64,000 bases of DNA from an uncultured Polaribacter sp. (GCF_947495205.1 NZ_CANLXV010000002.1:124001-188000); one strand, 5' to 3'. Counted from the stretch's first letter, positions 52,015 through 63,092 are shown. A program made the numbers and translations. The notes: generated from the sequence alone by a model not told the origin.

Positions 52015-53271
52015 TTAGTCTTCAAATTCTTCTTTTAAAATTCTTTGAACATCTAAAATAGTTTCTTCTTCTAAATCGGTTCTTTTTACCAATTCTTCCA
52101 CACTTGTTTCTAAGACGCTTCTTGCAGTATCTAAACCAATTTTCTTGAATTCTGTAATTACCCAGTCTTCAATCTCATCTATAAACTCTGTTAATTCTAC
52201 ATCTTCTTCTTCTAAACCTTCTCTCTTAACATCTATTTCGTAACCCGTTAATTCACTGGCTAAACGAATGTTAACACCACCTCTACCAATTGCTTTAGAA
52301 ACTTCTTCTGGTTTTAATAAAACGCTTACACGTCCTTTTTTACCATTTTTTTCTTCTTCGTACATCTCAATTTCCATAGAAGTCACTTTTGCAGGACTTA
52401 ATGCTCTTGAAATAAACAATTGTTCGTTTTTAGTGTAATTAATTACATCGATATTTTCGTTTCCTAATTCGCGCACAATTCCGTGAATTCTAGATCCTTT
52501 AACACCAACACAAGCTCCAACAGGATCTATTCTATCATCATAAGAATCTACAGCTACTTTTGCTTTTTCTCCTGGAATTCTTGCCACACCTTCTACAGTA
52601 ATTAAACCATCAAAAACTTCTGGAATTTCTTGTTCAAATAATTTAGTTAAAAATGCTGGCGATGTTCTAGACAATATAATTGCAGGTTTATTACCTCTTA
52701 ATTCTACGGTTTTAATTACACCTCTTACGTTATCTCCTTTTCTAAAGAAATCTGAACGAATTTGCTCGCTTTTTGGCAAAACAATTTCATTTCCTTCATC
52801 ATCTAACAAAATAATGGCATTATGACGAATGTGGTGCACTTCTGCACTATATAAATCGCCTTCTAAATCTTTAAATTGTTTAAATATATTAGTGCTATCG
52901 TGTTCGTAAATCTTAGAAATTAAGTTTTGGCGTAATGCTAAAATAGCTCTTCGTCCTAAATCAATCAGCTTTACTTCTTCAGATACATCTTCACCTATTT
53001 CAAAATCGGGTTCAATTAATCTTGCTTCTGCTAATTCTATTTCTTCATTATCATCTTCAGAAAAACCATCTGCAACAACTATTCTATTTCTCCAAATTTC
53101 TAAATCTCCTTTATCTGGATTGATAATAATATCAAAATTATCATCAGAACCAAACTTACGTTTTAAAGCAGCTCTAAACACTTCTTCTAAAATAGACATT
53201 AATGTTACTCTGTCTATACTTTTATTATCTTTAAATTCTGAAAACGAATCAATTAACGCTATATTCTCCAT
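52015..53271 (-). CDS. nusA: Transcription termination/antitermination factor NusA
   Basis: 418 residues: N-terminal RNAP-binding domain (to about 130), S1 domain (GDLYSAEVHHIRHNAIIL...), and two KH domains with GVKGSRIHGIVRELGNENIDVI and LLKPEEVSKAIGRGGVNIRLASELTGYEIDV. The C-terminal tail is acidic, without the gamma-proteobacterial repeats. It modulates pausing and termination, and probably its own operon. Twelve bases from rimP. Confidence 0.96.
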   Translation of the reverse strand: MENIALIDSFSEFKDNKSIDRVTLMSILEEVFRAALKRKFGSDDNFDIIINPDKGDLEIWRNRIVVADGFSEDDNEEIELAEARLIEPDFEIGEDVSEEVKLIDLGRRAILALRQNLISKIYEHDSTNIFKQFKDLEGDLYSAEVHHIRHNAIILLDDEGNEIVLPKSEQIRSDFFRKGDNVRGVIKTVELRGNKPAIILSRTSPAFLTKLFEQEIPEVFDGLITVEGVARIPGEKAKVAVDSYDDRIDPVGACVGVKGSRIHGIVRELGNENIDVINYTKNEQLFISRALSPAKVTSMEIEMYEEEKNGKKGRVSVLLKPEEVSKAIGRGGVNIRLASELTGYEIDVKREGLEEEDVELTEFIDEIEDWVITEFKKIGLDTARSVLETSVEELVKRTDLEEETILDVQRILKEEFED

Positions 53272-53283
53272 TACATTTTTTGC

Positions 53284-53745
53284 TTAAAATACAATTTTCA
53301 CTTTTGCTTCTTTAATATCTATGTAAGCTAAAGTTGCTGTTTTTTCTACAGTTACTTTACCTTTCCCAATTGGTTTAGGTTCTCTAGCTTTCCATTTTAA
53401 GACAATTTTATCTTGATCTGCTGCTGCTAAGGTTCCTTCTAATTCTTCTGTTTCGGTTTTTACTTTAAGAATTCTATTTATATTCTTTATGTACTGCCTT
53501 TTCTCTTTTAAAGGATATGCAATATCTGGTGTAGTTACTTCTAAAGAAAAATCGGTCTCTTCTCTATCTAAATTACTTTCTACGCTTCTACTAATTCTAA
53601 TACATTCGCTTAAAGGAACGCCTTTATCGCCATCTACAGTTATCTGTATTTTATTGTTTTCTGATATGTTTAAATCAATTAAAAACAATGTTTCGTTCTC
53701 TTGTAACGCTTCCTCTACTAAGTTTTTTACTTTTTTCTGATCCAT
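53284..53745 (-). CDS. rimP: Ribosome maturation factor RimP
   Basis: 153 residues with the two RimP parts: an N-terminal alpha-beta domain with LFLIDLNISENNKIQITVDGDKGVPLSECIRISR and a C-terminal SH3-like barrel (AREPKPIGKGKVTVEKTATLAYIDIKEAKVKIVF). Needed for 30S assembly. First gene of the conserved rimP-nusA-infB unit. Confidence 0.94.
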   Translation of the reverse strand: MDQKKVKNLVEEALQENETLFLIDLNISENNKIQITVDGDKGVPLSECIRISRSVESNLDREETDFSLEVTTPDIAYPLKEKRQYIKNINRILKVKTETEELEGTLAAADQDKIVLKWKAREPKPIGKGKVTVEKTATLAYIDIKEAKVKIVF

Positions 53746-53766
53746 TTTACACCTTAAAATAAAGTA

Positions 53767-53797
53767 TAAAAAGAGGGGCCTTTATAGCCCCTTCTTT
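53767..53797 (-). terminator. Hairpin with T-run: terminator of gapN, in the rimP leader
   Basis: Minus strand: GGGGC, TATAAAG, GCCCC and TCTTTTT, 22 bases before the rimP ATG. It lies downstream of both gapN and the consensus rimP promoter, so rimP transcripts must pass it. The strong G/C stem stands out in this AT-rich sequence. Confidence 0.65.
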
Positions 53798-53821
53798 CTT
53801 CATTTACATTAAATTTCGATG

Positions 53822-53851
53822 CAAATATACAAATTGTTTGCGATTTAACAA
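53822..53851 (-). promoter_or_regulatory. Promoter of rimP-nusA-infB (-33/-7 type)
   Basis: Minus strand: TTG (53849-53851), exactly 19 bases, TATATTTG (53822-53829), a full match to the Bacteroidetes consensus. Transcription would start near 53816, giving a 70-base leader that contains the terminator-like hairpin. Confidence 0.7.
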
Positions 53852-53872
53852 AAGTATATTTGATACTATATT

Positions 53873-55465
53873 TTATAGAATATAATCTGTACTTACAAAA
53901 TTAGACGATTTTTTGTCTAACAACTCTTTTAAAATAGCACTATTGTAAGCTGTATCTTTTGCCGCTACAAAGGTTCTTATAGAAAAAGAACGTAATGCAT
54001 CATGCACACTTAATGTAGCAACTGCAGAATCTTTTCGACCTGTAAAAGGATATACATCTGGACCTCTTTGTGCAGCACTATTTAAATTTACTCTACACAC
54101 TAAATTTACCAAAGTATCTATTAAAGGTGCTAATGTTTTTACGTTGCTACCAAACACACTTACTTGTTGGCCATAATTAGAAGCGGCCATATCATCTAGC
54201 GGTTCTTGTATATTTTTAAAAGAAACAATAGGTATTACTGGCCCAAATTGTTCTTCTTCAAAAACTCTAGATTCTTTTGATACGGGATATAAAACTGCCG
54301 GAAAAATATAATTTTCTGTAGTTTCACCTCCTTTTTTATTAATAATTGCTGCGCCTTTTGCTACTGCATCATCAATTAAACCTTGAATATATGCAGGTTT
54401 ATTAGGTTCTGGTAATGGCGTTAATTTTACGTTATCTTCCCAAGGATTTCCAAACTTTAAAGCGTCTACAGCTTTTGTAAAACGTTTATTAAACTCGTCT
54501 ACAATATGCTCATGTACATATAATATTTTTAAAGCCGTACAACGTTGGCCATTAAAAGATGTGCTTCCTGAAATACATTCTGCAATTGCCAAATCTAAAT
54601 CTGCATCTGGTAAAACAATTCCTGGATTTTTTGCTTCTAAACCTAAAACCAAGCGCAATCTGTTTTTCTGCGGATGATTTTCTTGTATTGCATTTGCTGA
54701 TTTACTATTACCTATTAAAGCTAAAACATCTACCAAACCTGTTTTCATTATTGGTGTTGCCAGCGTTCTTCCTCTACCATAAATAATATTTACTACACCT
54801 GCTGGAAAACTATTTTGAAAAGCTTCTAAAAGTGGCGATAGCAATAAAACACCATGTTTTGCCGGTTTAAAAACGGTTGTATTCCCCATAATTAAAGCAG
54901 GAATTAACAGCGCAAAAGTTTCATTTAAAGGATAATTATAAGGCCCTAAACAAAGTACAACGCCTAATGGCCCTCTTTTTATGTGCGCGTAAACTCCACT
55001 ATGCTTTTCAAACTTTGCAGAATCTCTATCCATTTTTTTGTAGTCTTCAATAGTATCATAGATATATTCTACAGTTCTATCAAATTCTTTTTCTGAATCT
55101 GGTAAAGATTTTCCTATTTCCCACATTAATAATTTTACAATGGCTGCTCTTTTGGTTTTCATTTGCGCTGCAAACTTTTCCATAGCTACAATTCTATCTT
55201 CAACTCTCATTGTTGGCCATAAACCCTGACCTCTATCATAGGCTTTTACAGCTGCATTTAAAGCATCAATACCTTCTTCTCCTGTTAAATTTGGTACAGT
55301 TCCTAAAAGTGTAGGTTTGTATTTTTCTGTAGATGAAATTGTGGAATAAACAGCCGCAGTTTCTCCTGTCCATTTTTTTAATTCTCCACCAACTAAATAG
55401 GTATTTTGATTTAAAGGTGTGGTAATTTTATATGTATCTGGAATTTGTTTTAATGTTTCTGTCAT
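53873..55465 (-). CDS. gapN: Non-phosphorylating glyceraldehyde-3-phosphate dehydrogenase (GapN-like)
   Basis: 530 residues of the aldehyde dehydrogenase fold. Motifs: [37 protein letters not shown] and [15 protein letters not shown] with the catalytic Cys309, plus [21 protein letters not shown] is typical of GapN, which oxidises G3P to 3-phosphoglycerate with NADP and makes NADPH. About 50 residues longer than the classic enzymes. Other ALDH substrates cannot be excluded. Own terminator follows; no partner genes are nearby. Confidence 0.88.
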   Translation of the reverse strand: MTETLKQIPDTYKITTPLNQNTYLVGGELKKWTGETAAVYSTISSTEKYKPTLLGTVPNLTGEEGIDALNAAVKAYDRGQGLWPTMRVEDRIVAMEKFAAQMKTKRAAIVKLLMWEIGKSLPDSEKEFDRTVEYIYDTIEDYKKMDRDSAKFEKHSGVYAHIKRGPLGVVLCLGPYNYPLNETFALLIPALIMGNTTVFKPAKHGVLLLSPLLEAFQNSFPAGVVNIIYGRGRTLATPIMKTGLVDVLALIGNSKSANAIQENHPQKNRLRLVLGLEAKNPGIVLPDADLDLAIAECISGSTSFNGQRCTALKILYVHEHIVDEFNKRFTKAVDALKFGNPWEDNVKLTPLPEPNKPAYIQGLIDDAVAKGAAIINKKGGETTENYIFPAVLYPVSKESRVFEEEQFGPVIPIVSFKNIQEPLDDMAASNYGQQVSVFGSNVKTLAPLIDTLVNLVCRVNLNSAAQRGPDVYPFTGRKDSAVATLSVHDALRSFSIRTFVAAKDTAYNSAILKELLDKKSSNFVSTDYIL

Positions 55466-55543
55466 AATTTAATTTTAATAAAAATCTTAAAATTTAAGTA
55501 GGTTATTTCATCTTCAAAATTATATGAAAATAGTAGGTGAACT

Positions 55544-55573
55544 ATCCTTTGCTATCTTGAAAAACCAAAGGAT
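55544..55573. repeat. 8-bp inverted repeat between ilvA and gapN
   Basis: ATCCTTTG (55544-55551) and CAAAGGAT (55566-55573), perfect complements with a 14-base loop. No T-run follows on the minus strand, so it is more likely an operator or weak terminator. Confidence 0.4.
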
Positions 55574-55609
55574 TATAAATAAATTATTAAAATTGAAGTT
55601 TCTTTTAAT

Positions 55610-56872
55610 TTATACTAAAAATTGAAATAAATCTGGCATTTCGTTTAAATATTCACCAAAAAAATTACGCTCTTTCATTCTTTGCATTAATGGTTCTAAA
55701 TCTGATTTGCATTGTAGTTGTAAACCCACAACTGCTGCCCCATTTTCTCTATTGGTTTTTTTTGTGTATTCAAAATGCGTAATATCATCATTTGGCCCTA
55801 AAATATCTACAACAAACTCCTTTAAAGCTCCTGCTCTTTGTGGAAATTTTACAATAAAGTAGTGTTTTAAATTTGCATAAAGCAATGCTCTTTCCTTAAT
55901 TTCTGCTGTTCTAGTAATATCGTTATTACTACCGCTAACAATGCAAACTACATTTTTACCTTTAATTTTATCTGCATAAAAATCTAATGCTGCAATACTT
56001 AACGCTCCTGCAGGTTCTACTACAATAGCATCTTTATTATACAAGTCTAAAATAGTTTGGCATACCTTGCCTTCTGGAACTAGAATTACATCTGTTAAAT
56101 TTTGTTTACAAATTTCAAAATTTAAATCTCCCACTCTTTTTACAGCAGCACCATCTACAAAAGAATCTATATTTTCTAATGCTGTATTTTTATTGTTTTT
56201 TATAGATACCAACATAGAAGGAGCTCCTTCTGGCTCTACACCAATAATTTTTGTGTCTGGTGATAATTCTTTAAAGACAGAAGATAAACCTGCAGATAAA
56301 CCACCACCACCAATAGAAACAAATACATAATCTATTTTTTCTGTGGCTTTTTTTAAGATTTCTAAACCTACAGTTGCTTGTCCTTCAATTACTTTCTTAT
56401 CATTAAAAGGATGTATAAATGTTTTTTCTTTTAAATCGCATTCTAATTTTGCTGCATTATAAGCATCATCAAACGTATCACCTTCAATGACAATATCAAT
56501 AAAATCTTCACCAAACATTTTTACTTGATTAATTTTTTGATTTGGTGTTGGCGAAGGCATAAAAATAGTACCTTTTATTTGTAGCAATTTACAAGACAAA
56601 GCTACACCTTGCGCATGATTGCCTGCACTTGCACACACAATACCATTTTGTTTTTCTTCTAAAGTTAAAGAAGACATTTTGTTGTATGCGCCTCTAATTT
56701 TATAAGATCTAACCACTTGCAAATCTTCTCTTTTAAAGAAAATGTTTGCTTTAAATTCTTTAGAAAAAGTACTATTTATTTGTAATGGCGTTTTATAAGC
56801 AACACCTTTCAGTTTTTTTGCAGCTGCCTTTACGTTTTCTAAACTAGGAAAATAAATTTCGTGATTTTGCAT
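55610..56872 (-). CDS. ilvA: Threonine ammonia-lyase (threonine deaminase)
   Basis: 420 residues from ATG 56872 (MQNHEIYF); a TTG two codons earlier is less likely. PLP enzyme making 2-oxobutanoate for isoleucine. The PLP lysine is in VRSYKIRGAYNKM, the phosphate loop in SIGGGGLSAGL and the serine binding in SASAGNHAQGVA-like ASAGNHAQGVALS. One ACT-like regulatory part at the C-terminus (about 340-420, LKHYFIVKFPQRAGALKEFV) suggests isoleucine feedback. It lies after the ilvC terminator, so it may be transcribed separately. Confidence 0.95.
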   Translation of the reverse strand: MQNHEIYFPSLENVKAAAKKLKGVAYKTPLQINSTFSKEFKANIFFKREDLQVVRSYKIRGAYNKMSSLTLEEKQNGIVCASAGNHAQGVALSCKLLQIKGTIFMPSPTPNQKINQVKMFGEDFIDIVIEGDTFDDAYNAAKLECDLKEKTFIHPFNDKKVIEGQATVGLEILKKATEKIDYVFVSIGGGGLSAGLSSVFKELSPDTKIIGVEPEGAPSMLVSIKNNKNTALENIDSFVDGAAVKRVGDLNFEICKQNLTDVILVPEGKVCQTILDLYNKDAIVVEPAGALSIAALDFYADKIKGKNVVCIVSGSNNDITRTAEIKERALLYANLKHYFIVKFPQRAGALKEFVVDILGPNDDITHFEYTKKTNRENGAAVVGLQLQCKSDLEPLMQRMKERNFFGEYLNEMPDLFQFLV

Positions 56873-56973
56873 AATCAAATGTAAAAAGAAAACTTATAAC
56901 TTCTTATAAATTGAGTTTTAAAATAATTGTAAATCTTAAATAATGTTCGCTATTTTGAGTTGTTTCTATTTGA

Positions 56974-56995
56974 TAAAAATTCCTTAAAAAGGAAT
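56974..56995 (-). terminator. Small hairpin with T-run upstream of ilvA
   Basis: Minus strand: ATTCCTT, TTT, AAGGAAT, then TTTTATC, about 100 bases before the ilvA start. It lies in the 306-base space 56873-57178 and could terminate a short leader transcript. Confidence 0.45.
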
Positions 56996-57040
56996 AATAA
57001 AACAACTGCTTAAAGAGGTTTCTATGCTTCTCTTTTTTCT

Positions 57041-57091
57041 TTATATTTTCTTTGAGATGAAAATGTTATAGATTGAAAAGAAAGCATTCAT
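57041..57091 (-). other. Possible Ile-rich leader peptide of ilvA (16 codons)
   Basis: A frame of 16 codons, MNAFFSIYNIFISKKI, with four isoleucines, lies between the ilvC terminator and the hairpin at 56974-56995. The arrangement resembles an attenuator for isoleucine, but the peptide is short, Ile is common in AT-rich sequence, and other frames overlap. Treated as a hypothesis. Confidence 0.25.
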
Positions 57092-57125
57092 TACTTTTAA
57101 GAAGTAAAAAAACTGTTTTTTAAGC

Positions 57126-57161
57126 AAAAAAAAAGTACAGTTAAAAACTGTACTTTTTTTT
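57126..57161 (-). terminator. Terminator after ilvC
   Basis: AAAAAGTACAGTT pairs with AACTGTACTTTTT around AAA, with A/T tracts on both sides, 17 bases after the ilvC stop. It ends the ilvD-B-N-C transcript. Confidence 0.85.
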
Positions 57162-57178
57162 GCTTATTCTGCTTAATT

Positions 57179-58654
57179 TTAAGCAGATTTTATCACTTTC
57201 ATTGCAGTCATAGAAGCTCTTAATTCTGCGCCTACTATTTCTACTGGGTGATTTCTAATGATGCTATTAATTTTGATTAATTCTTGGTTATCTACACCAT
57301 TTTCTGAACTAAATGATTTTCCTATTACATTGGTAGAAACCGTTTTCATAAAATCTGTTAATAAAGGCTTACAAGCATGGTCAAATAAATAACAACCATA
57401 CTCTGCAGTATCAGAAATTACACGATTCATTTCAAATAATTTTTTACGTGCAATGGTGTTTGCAATTAATGGTGTTTCATGTAAAGACTCATAATAAGCA
57501 GATTCTTCAATAATTCCAGCTTCTGTCATTGCTTCAAAAGCTAACTCTACACCAGCTCTCACAAAAGCAACTAATAATGTTCCATGATCAAAATATTCTT
57601 GTTCAGAAATTTCTTCACTTGTAATTTCTTGCTTTTCAAAAGCAGTTTCTCCAGTTGCTGCTCTCCAAGTTAATAAGTTTTTATCATCATTTGCCCAATC
57701 TTCCATCATGGTTTTAGAGAAATGACCAGAAATAATATCATCCATATGCTTTTCGAATAATGGACGCATAATATCTTTTAATTCTTCTGATAAACGAAAC
57801 GCTTCTATCTTAGCAGGATTAGATAACCTATCCATCATGTTGGTAATTCCACCATGTTTTAATGCTTCCGTAGTAGTTTCCCAACCATACTGAATTAGTT
57901 TTGCCGCATAACTTGCATCAATTCCTTCTTCTACCATTTTATCAAAAGATAAAATAGCACCTGTTTGCAACAAACCACATAAAATAGTTTGTTCTCCCAT
58001 TAAATCAGACTTTACTTCGGCTACAAAAGAAGAAGCTAATACTCCTGCTCTATCTCCACCTGTTGCCACTGCATATGCTTTTGCTTGTGCCCAACCTTTG
58101 TTTTCTGGATCATTTTCTGGGTGAACTGCAATTAACGTTGGTACACCAAAACCTCTTTTATATTCTTCACGTACTTCAGAACCAGGACATTTTGGAGCCA
58201 CCATAATCACTGTTAAATCTTCTCTAACTTTTGTACCTTCTTCTACAATATTAAATCCGTGAGAATAACTTAATGTTGCTCCTTTTTTCATTAACGGCAT
58301 TACTGCATTAACTACTTTGGTGTGTTGTTTATCTGGTGTTAAATTTAACACTAAATCTGCTGTTGGAATTAACTCATCATAAGTACCCACAGTAAAACCA
58401 TTAGAAGTTGCATTTTCATAAGATGCTCTTTTTTCATCTATAGCTGCTTGACGCAAAGCGTAAGAAATATCTAAACCAGAATCTCTCATGTTTAAACCTT
58501 GGTTTAAACCTTGTGCACCACAACCTACAATAACTATTTTTTTCCCTAAAAGTACAGCTACTCCTTCTGAAAATTCAGAAGAATCCATAAATCTACATTT
58601 TCCTAATTGCTCTAATTGTTTTCTTAATGGTAATGTGTTAAAATAATTTGACAT
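57179..58654 (-). CDS. ilvC: Ketol-acid reductoisomerase, class II
   Basis: 491 residues, the long (class II) form. NADPH site [22 protein letters not shown] and substrate region [27 protein letters not shown]; the second copy of the knotted helical domain (about 350-490) makes the extra length. It catalyses the second common step of valine and isoleucine synthesis. Ten bases after ilvN. Confidence 0.96.
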   Translation of the reverse strand: MSNYFNTLPLRKQLEQLGKCRFMDSSEFSEGVAVLLGKKIVIVGCGAQGLNQGLNMRDSGLDISYALRQAAIDEKRASYENATSNGFTVGTYDELIPTADLVLNLTPDKQHTKVVNAVMPLMKKGATLSYSHGFNIVEEGTKVREDLTVIMVAPKCPGSEVREEYKRGFGVPTLIAVHPENDPENKGWAQAKAYAVATGGDRAGVLASSFVAEVKSDLMGEQTILCGLLQTGAILSFDKMVEEGIDASYAAKLIQYGWETTTEALKHGGITNMMDRLSNPAKIEAFRLSEELKDIMRPLFEKHMDDIISGHFSKTMMEDWANDDKNLLTWRAATGETAFEKQEITSEEISEQEYFDHGTLLVAFVRAGVELAFEAMTEAGIIEESAYYESLHETPLIANTIARKKLFEMNRVISDTAEYGCYLFDHACKPLLTDFMKTVSTNVIGKSFSSENGVDNQELIKINSIIRNHPVEIVGAELRASMTAMKVIKSA

Positions 58655-58664
58655 TTTATTTAAT

Positions 58665-59198
58665 TTAGTTATTGTATGTTTTTAACAATGTTGATATTTT
58701 CATTTCTTCTTTGGTAACTGCAATTAAACCAGATCTTGTGTATTGCATAATACCAAAAGGTGCTAGTTTGTTGTATAAATTTACAATTTCCTCTTTTTTT
58801 CCAGATTTTTCTAAAACAAAAAATTCTTTATTTACAGTTACTATTCTAGCATTACTTTCTTTTATTATATTTTGAATTTGACGTTCTTCAAATAATAATT
58901 CAGATTTAATTTTAAATAAGCCGGCTATTTGATAAATAATTTCATCTAAAGTGTGGTAATAAGCTTTAATTACCTCTACTTGCTTTTCTATTTGACCAAT
59001 AATTTTCTGAATTCCCACCTCATTCATATTTACCACAATGGTAAATTTAGAAACACCATCAATTTCTGATGGAGAAGTATTTAAACTCTCAATATTAATA
59101 TGTCTTCTTTGAAAAATTGCTGAAATTCTATTTAGCAACCCAATATTATTTTCAGTATAAACTGATATTGCGTATAATTGTTTTTCTTCTGTACTCAT
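58665..59198 (-). CDS. ilvN: Acetolactate synthase small (regulatory) subunit
   Basis: 177 residues: N-terminal ACT domain ([37 protein letters not shown]) binding valine for feedback control, and a C-terminal domain ([31 protein letters not shown]) that activates the catalytic subunit. It follows ilvB with 103 bases between. Confidence 0.94.
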   Translation of the reverse strand: MSTEEKQLYAISVYTENNIGLLNRISAIFQRRHINIESLNTSPSEIDGVSKFTIVVNMNEVGIQKIIGQIEKQVEVIKAYYHTLDEIIYQIAGLFKIKSELLFEERQIQNIIKESNARIVTVNKEFFVLEKSGKKEEIVNLYNKLAPFGIMQYTRSGLIAVTKEEMKISTLLKTYNN

Positions 59199-59301
59199 AC
59201 TTTATAATATGATAGAAAAAAGATGATAGAAATAAGATAGCTATCTTTGTTTTACTAAAACCTTTAATCTTTGTTCTTTATGCTCTTTTCTTATTCTTTA
59301 A

Positions 59302-61035
59302 TTACTCTAATCTAATATCTGCAACACTTGCGCCAGAAGGAACCATAGGAAAAACATTTCCTTCTTTTTCTACACAAACTTCTAAGAAATAAGCTTCTTT
59401 ACTTTCCATCATTTCTTTTACAGCTTCCTTTAAATCTGCTCTTTTTACCACTTTTCTAGCTTTTAGATAATAAGCTTCTGCAATGGCTACAAAATTTGGA
59501 TTTGTCATTTCTGTAGAAGCATAACGCTTGTCAAAAAACAGTTGTTGCCATTGACGCACCATTCCTAAAAATTCATTATTTAAAACCACAACTTTTACAG
59601 CTGCTTTTTGCTGAAAAATAGTACCTAATTCTTGTATGGTCATTTGGTAACCACCATCACCAGAAATAGAAACTACTTCGCGTTCTGGAGCCGCCATTTT
59701 TGCACCAATTGCCGCTGGTAAACCAAAGCCCATTGTACCCAAACCACCAGAGGTAATATTACTTTTGGTTTTATTAAAGTCTGCATATCTACAAGCAATC
59801 ATTTGGTGTTGCCCAACGTCTGTTACAATTGCAGCTTCTCCTTTACTTTGTATGTTAATTTCATTAATAACTTCTCCCATAGTTAACCCTTCTTTAGTTG
59901 GATGGATGTCGTTTTTAATTACTTTATTGTATTCTATATCGTATAAATCTTTAAATTCTTGATGCCATTCTGTATGAGAATTCTCTTTAATTAAAGGTAA
60001 AATAGCGGTTAAACTAGCTTTTGCATCTCCCAAGACAGCAATATCTGCTTTTACATTTTTACTTATTTCTGCAGGATCTATTTCAAAATGAATAACCTTG
60101 GCTTGTTTTGCATATTTATTTAAATCGCCAGTAACCCTATCGTCAAAACGCATACCAATAGCAATTAAAACATCACATTCATTGGTTAATTTATTTGGCG
60201 CATAATTACCATGCATACCCAACATACCCACATTTAAAGGATGAGAAGTTGGTATAGCAGAGGCTCCTAAAATTGTCCAAGCTGCAGGAATACCTGCTTT
60301 TTCTACCAAAGCAATCAATTCTTTTTCTGCTTCACCTAAAACAACACCTTGCCCCCAAATAATAAATGGTTTTTTAGCATTGTTTATCACTTTTGCAGCA
60401 GCTTCTACAGAACTTACATCTGTTTTTGGAACAGGATTATAGCTTCTAACTTTTGTACATTTTTCATAAGAAAAATCAAACTCTTCAAACTGTGCATCTT
60501 TAGTAATATCTACCAAAACAGGTCCTGGTCTACCACTTTTAGCAATGTAAAATGCTTTTGCTAATGCTGCAGGAATATCTGCTGCTTTAGTAACTTGGCA
60601 GTTCCATTTGGTAACAGGTGTAGAAATACCTACAATATCTGTTTCTTGAAAAGCATCTGAACCTAGTAAATGTGAAGGAACTTGACCTGTAATACACACC
60701 ATTGGTGTAGAGTCTATTTGTGCGTCTGCAATACCTGTAATTAAATTGGTAGCTCCTGGACCAGAGGTTGCTATAGCAACACCAACTTTACCAGAAATTC
60801 TTGCAAAACCTTGTGCAGAATGTGTTGCACCTTGCTCGTGACGTGTTAATACATGATGAATTTTGTCTTGAAACTTATATAATTCATCATAAACAGGCAT
60901 TATTGCACCTCCAGGATATCCGTAAATAATTTTTACTTCTTCTTCGATTAAACATCTAACAATTGCCTCACTACCAGAAATACGTATTGTAGATTTGGTT
61001 GTATTTTGTATTGATTTTATGGTTTTTGTTTCCAT
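59302..61035 (-). CDS. ilvB: Acetolactate synthase large (catalytic) subunit
   Basis: 577 residues, a ThDP enzyme. Catalytic Glu in GYPGGAIMPVYDELY...HVLTRHEQGATHSAQG, FAD-binding middle domain and ThDP-Mg motif SISGDGGYQMTIQELGTI...NNEFLGMVRQWQ. It condenses pyruvate with pyruvate or 2-oxobutanoate. Needs IlvN, encoded next. Confidence 0.96.
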   Translation of the reverse strand: METKTIKSIQNTTKSTIRISGSEAIVRCLIEEEVKIIYGYPGGAIMPVYDELYKFQDKIHHVLTRHEQGATHSAQGFARISGKVGVAIATSGPGATNLITGIADAQIDSTPMVCITGQVPSHLLGSDAFQETDIVGISTPVTKWNCQVTKAADIPAALAKAFYIAKSGRPGPVLVDITKDAQFEEFDFSYEKCTKVRSYNPVPKTDVSSVEAAAKVINNAKKPFIIWGQGVVLGEAEKELIALVEKAGIPAAWTILGASAIPTSHPLNVGMLGMHGNYAPNKLTNECDVLIAIGMRFDDRVTGDLNKYAKQAKVIHFEIDPAEISKNVKADIAVLGDAKASLTAILPLIKENSHTEWHQEFKDLYDIEYNKVIKNDIHPTKEGLTMGEVINEINIQSKGEAAIVTDVGQHQMIACRYADFNKTKSNITSGGLGTMGFGLPAAIGAKMAAPEREVVSISGDGGYQMTIQELGTIFQQKAAVKVVVLNNEFLGMVRQWQQLFFDKRYASTEMTNPNFVAIAEAYYLKARKVVKRADLKEAVKEMMESKEAYFLEVCVEKEGNVFPMVPSGASVADIRLE

Positions 61036-61186
61036 ATTGTATCTTTTTAGATGAGAGAAAAAAGATGATAACCTAAAGACTTTCTAATCTTTTTCTTTTC
61101 TCTTTATTTTTTGTCTTTACTCTATTTATTTATTTTCTAAAGCTGCTATACTTAATCGAATTCAGCATAAAAAGCTTAAAAAAAAT

Positions 61187-62863
61187 TTACAAATCTGTAA
61201 CACAGCCTTTAGAAGCAGATGCTACTGTTTTTGCATATTTGTATAAAATACCTTTTTTATGTTTTGGTTCTGGAGCAACCCATTTTGCTTTTCTTTCTGC
61301 TAATTCTTCATCAGAAATTAAAACATTTATAGAATTGTCTTCTGCACTAATTTTAATTTTATCTCCTGTTTCTAATAGTCCGATTGCGCCACCATTAATT
61401 GCTTCTGGTGTTATATGCCCTACTACAAAACCATGTGTACCTCCAGAAAAACGACCATCTGTAATTAAAGCTACAGATTTACCTAAACCAGCTCCCATAA
61501 TTAAAGAAGTTGGCTTTAACATTTCTGGCATTCCTGGACCTCCTTTAGGACCAACGTATCTAATAACAACAACATCTCCTCTTTCTACTTCTCCGTTAGA
61601 AATTCCTGTATTAGCAGCTTGCTCACCATCATAAACAACGGCTTTTCCTTCAAATAACAAACCTTCGTTTCCAGAAATTTTTGCTACAGCACCTTCTTCT
61701 GCAAGATTACCATATAAAATCTGTAAATTTCCTGATTTCTTTAAAGCATTTTCTTTTTGATAGATAATGTCTTGTTCTTCAAATTCAATTGCTTCTACAT
61801 CTGCTAAATTTTCTGCTAATGTTTTACCTGTAACCGTCATACAATCGCCATGTAAATATCCATTTTCTAATAAATATTTCATAATTGCAGGAATACCACC
61901 AACACCATGAACATCTTCCATTAGATATTTTCCAGATGGTTTTAAATCTCCAATTAAAGGAGTTCTATCACTTACCCTCTGAAAATCATCTAAAGTAAAA
62001 TCGATATCAGCAGCATGGGCAATTGCTAAAAAGTGCAATACTGCATTTGTTGACCCTCCTAAAGCATTTACTAAAGTAACCGCATTTTCTAAAGATTTTT
62101 TAGAAATAATATCTTTTGGCTTTAAATCTAATTCTAACAAGTTTTTTATAGCTCTTGCTGTTCTTTCTGCTTCAGATAATTTATTAGGGTTTTCTGCAGG
62201 AATTGATGAATTATAAGGCAATGCAAAACCCATACATTCTATTGCAGATGCCATTGTATTTGCTGTATACATACCACCACAAGCACCAGCTCCTGGTATA
62301 GCTCTTTTTATAATTTCTTTATATTCTGCTTCATCTATTTCTCCTGCTACTTTTTGCCCTAGAGCTTCAAAAGCAGATACAATATTTAATTTTTTTCCTT
62401 TGTATTTACCAGATGCTGTAGAACCACCATACATCATTATAGAAGGTCTATTTAAACGCAACATTGCAATAATGGAACCTGGCATATTTTTATCACACCC
62501 AACAATAGCTACTAATGCATCATAACTTTGTGCATTCATTACTGTTTCCATAGAATCTGCAATAATATCTCTAGATACCAAAGAGTAATTCATACCTGAT
62601 GTTCCCATAGAAATTCCGTCTGAAACACCAATAGTATTAAATCCTAAACCTACCATATCTGCAATATTACACTCTACTTTAACTTCGTCTTTTAAACGAT
62701 TTAAGTGCATATTACAAGGATTACCATCATAGCCTGTACTGGCAATACCAATTTGGGCTTTTCGCATATCATCATCTGTTAATCCTGCTGCATATAGCAT
62801 GGCTTGAGACGCTGGCTGCGATTCATCTTGTGTTAATCTTTTGCTATGTTTATTTAATTCCAT
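61187..62863 (-). CDS. ilvD: Dihydroxy-acid dehydratase
   Basis: 558 residues. Fe-S ligands in [24 protein letters not shown] and [15 protein letters not shown]; the C-terminal half has [23 protein letters not shown]. It makes 2-oxo acids in valine and isoleucine synthesis. First gene after the leader-terminator region, whose attenuator-like structure probably controls it and the genes downstream. Confidence 0.96.
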   Translation of the reverse strand: MELNKHSKRLTQDESQPASQAMLYAAGLTDDDMRKAQIGIASTGYDGNPCNMHLNRLKDEVKVECNIADMVGLGFNTIGVSDGISMGTSGMNYSLVSRDIIADSMETVMNAQSYDALVAIVGCDKNMPGSIIAMLRLNRPSIMMYGGSTASGKYKGKKLNIVSAFEALGQKVAGEIDEAEYKEIIKRAIPGAGACGGMYTANTMASAIECMGFALPYNSSIPAENPNKLSEAERTARAIKNLLELDLKPKDIISKKSLENAVTLVNALGGSTNAVLHFLAIAHAADIDFTLDDFQRVSDRTPLIGDLKPSGKYLMEDVHGVGGIPAIMKYLLENGYLHGDCMTVTGKTLAENLADVEAIEFEEQDIIYQKENALKKSGNLQILYGNLAEEGAVAKISGNEGLLFEGKAVVYDGEQAANTGISNGEVERGDVVVIRYVGPKGGPGMPEMLKPTSLIMGAGLGKSVALITDGRFSGGTHGFVVGHITPEAINGGAIGLLETGDKIKISAEDNSINVLISDEELAERKAKWVAPEPKHKKGILYKYAKTVASASKGCVTDL

Positions 62864-63029
62864 CTATTAAATTCTTCAAATTGTTGACTAAATTATTCTA
62901 TTTCTCTAATTTCTTTGCATTAAATGCAATCTGACTCTTTACACTCATGCCTTACAAAAAATATATAACTAACTTATTTACAGGTGATTAACATTATATT
63001 ATTATGATACTCAATCCTTAAAATAAATT

Positions 63030-63062
63030 CAAAAAAAAACTTCCAAATTAAAGGAAGGTTTC
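63030..63062 (-). terminator. Terminator of the ilvD leader (attenuator hairpin)
   Basis: Minus strand: AAACCTTCC, TTTAATTT, GGAAG, then TTTTTTTTT. The stem has five perfect pairs plus three A-T pairs beyond a bulged C, followed by nine T's. It lies 30 bases after the stop of a short Ile/Leu/Val/Thr-rich frame and 167 bases before ilvD. TGGAAG at 63085-63090 could pair with its CTTCC arm and prevent it. Confidence 0.7.
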
Positions 63063-63092
63063 TTTACAAATTCTAAAAAGACAGCTTCCATA

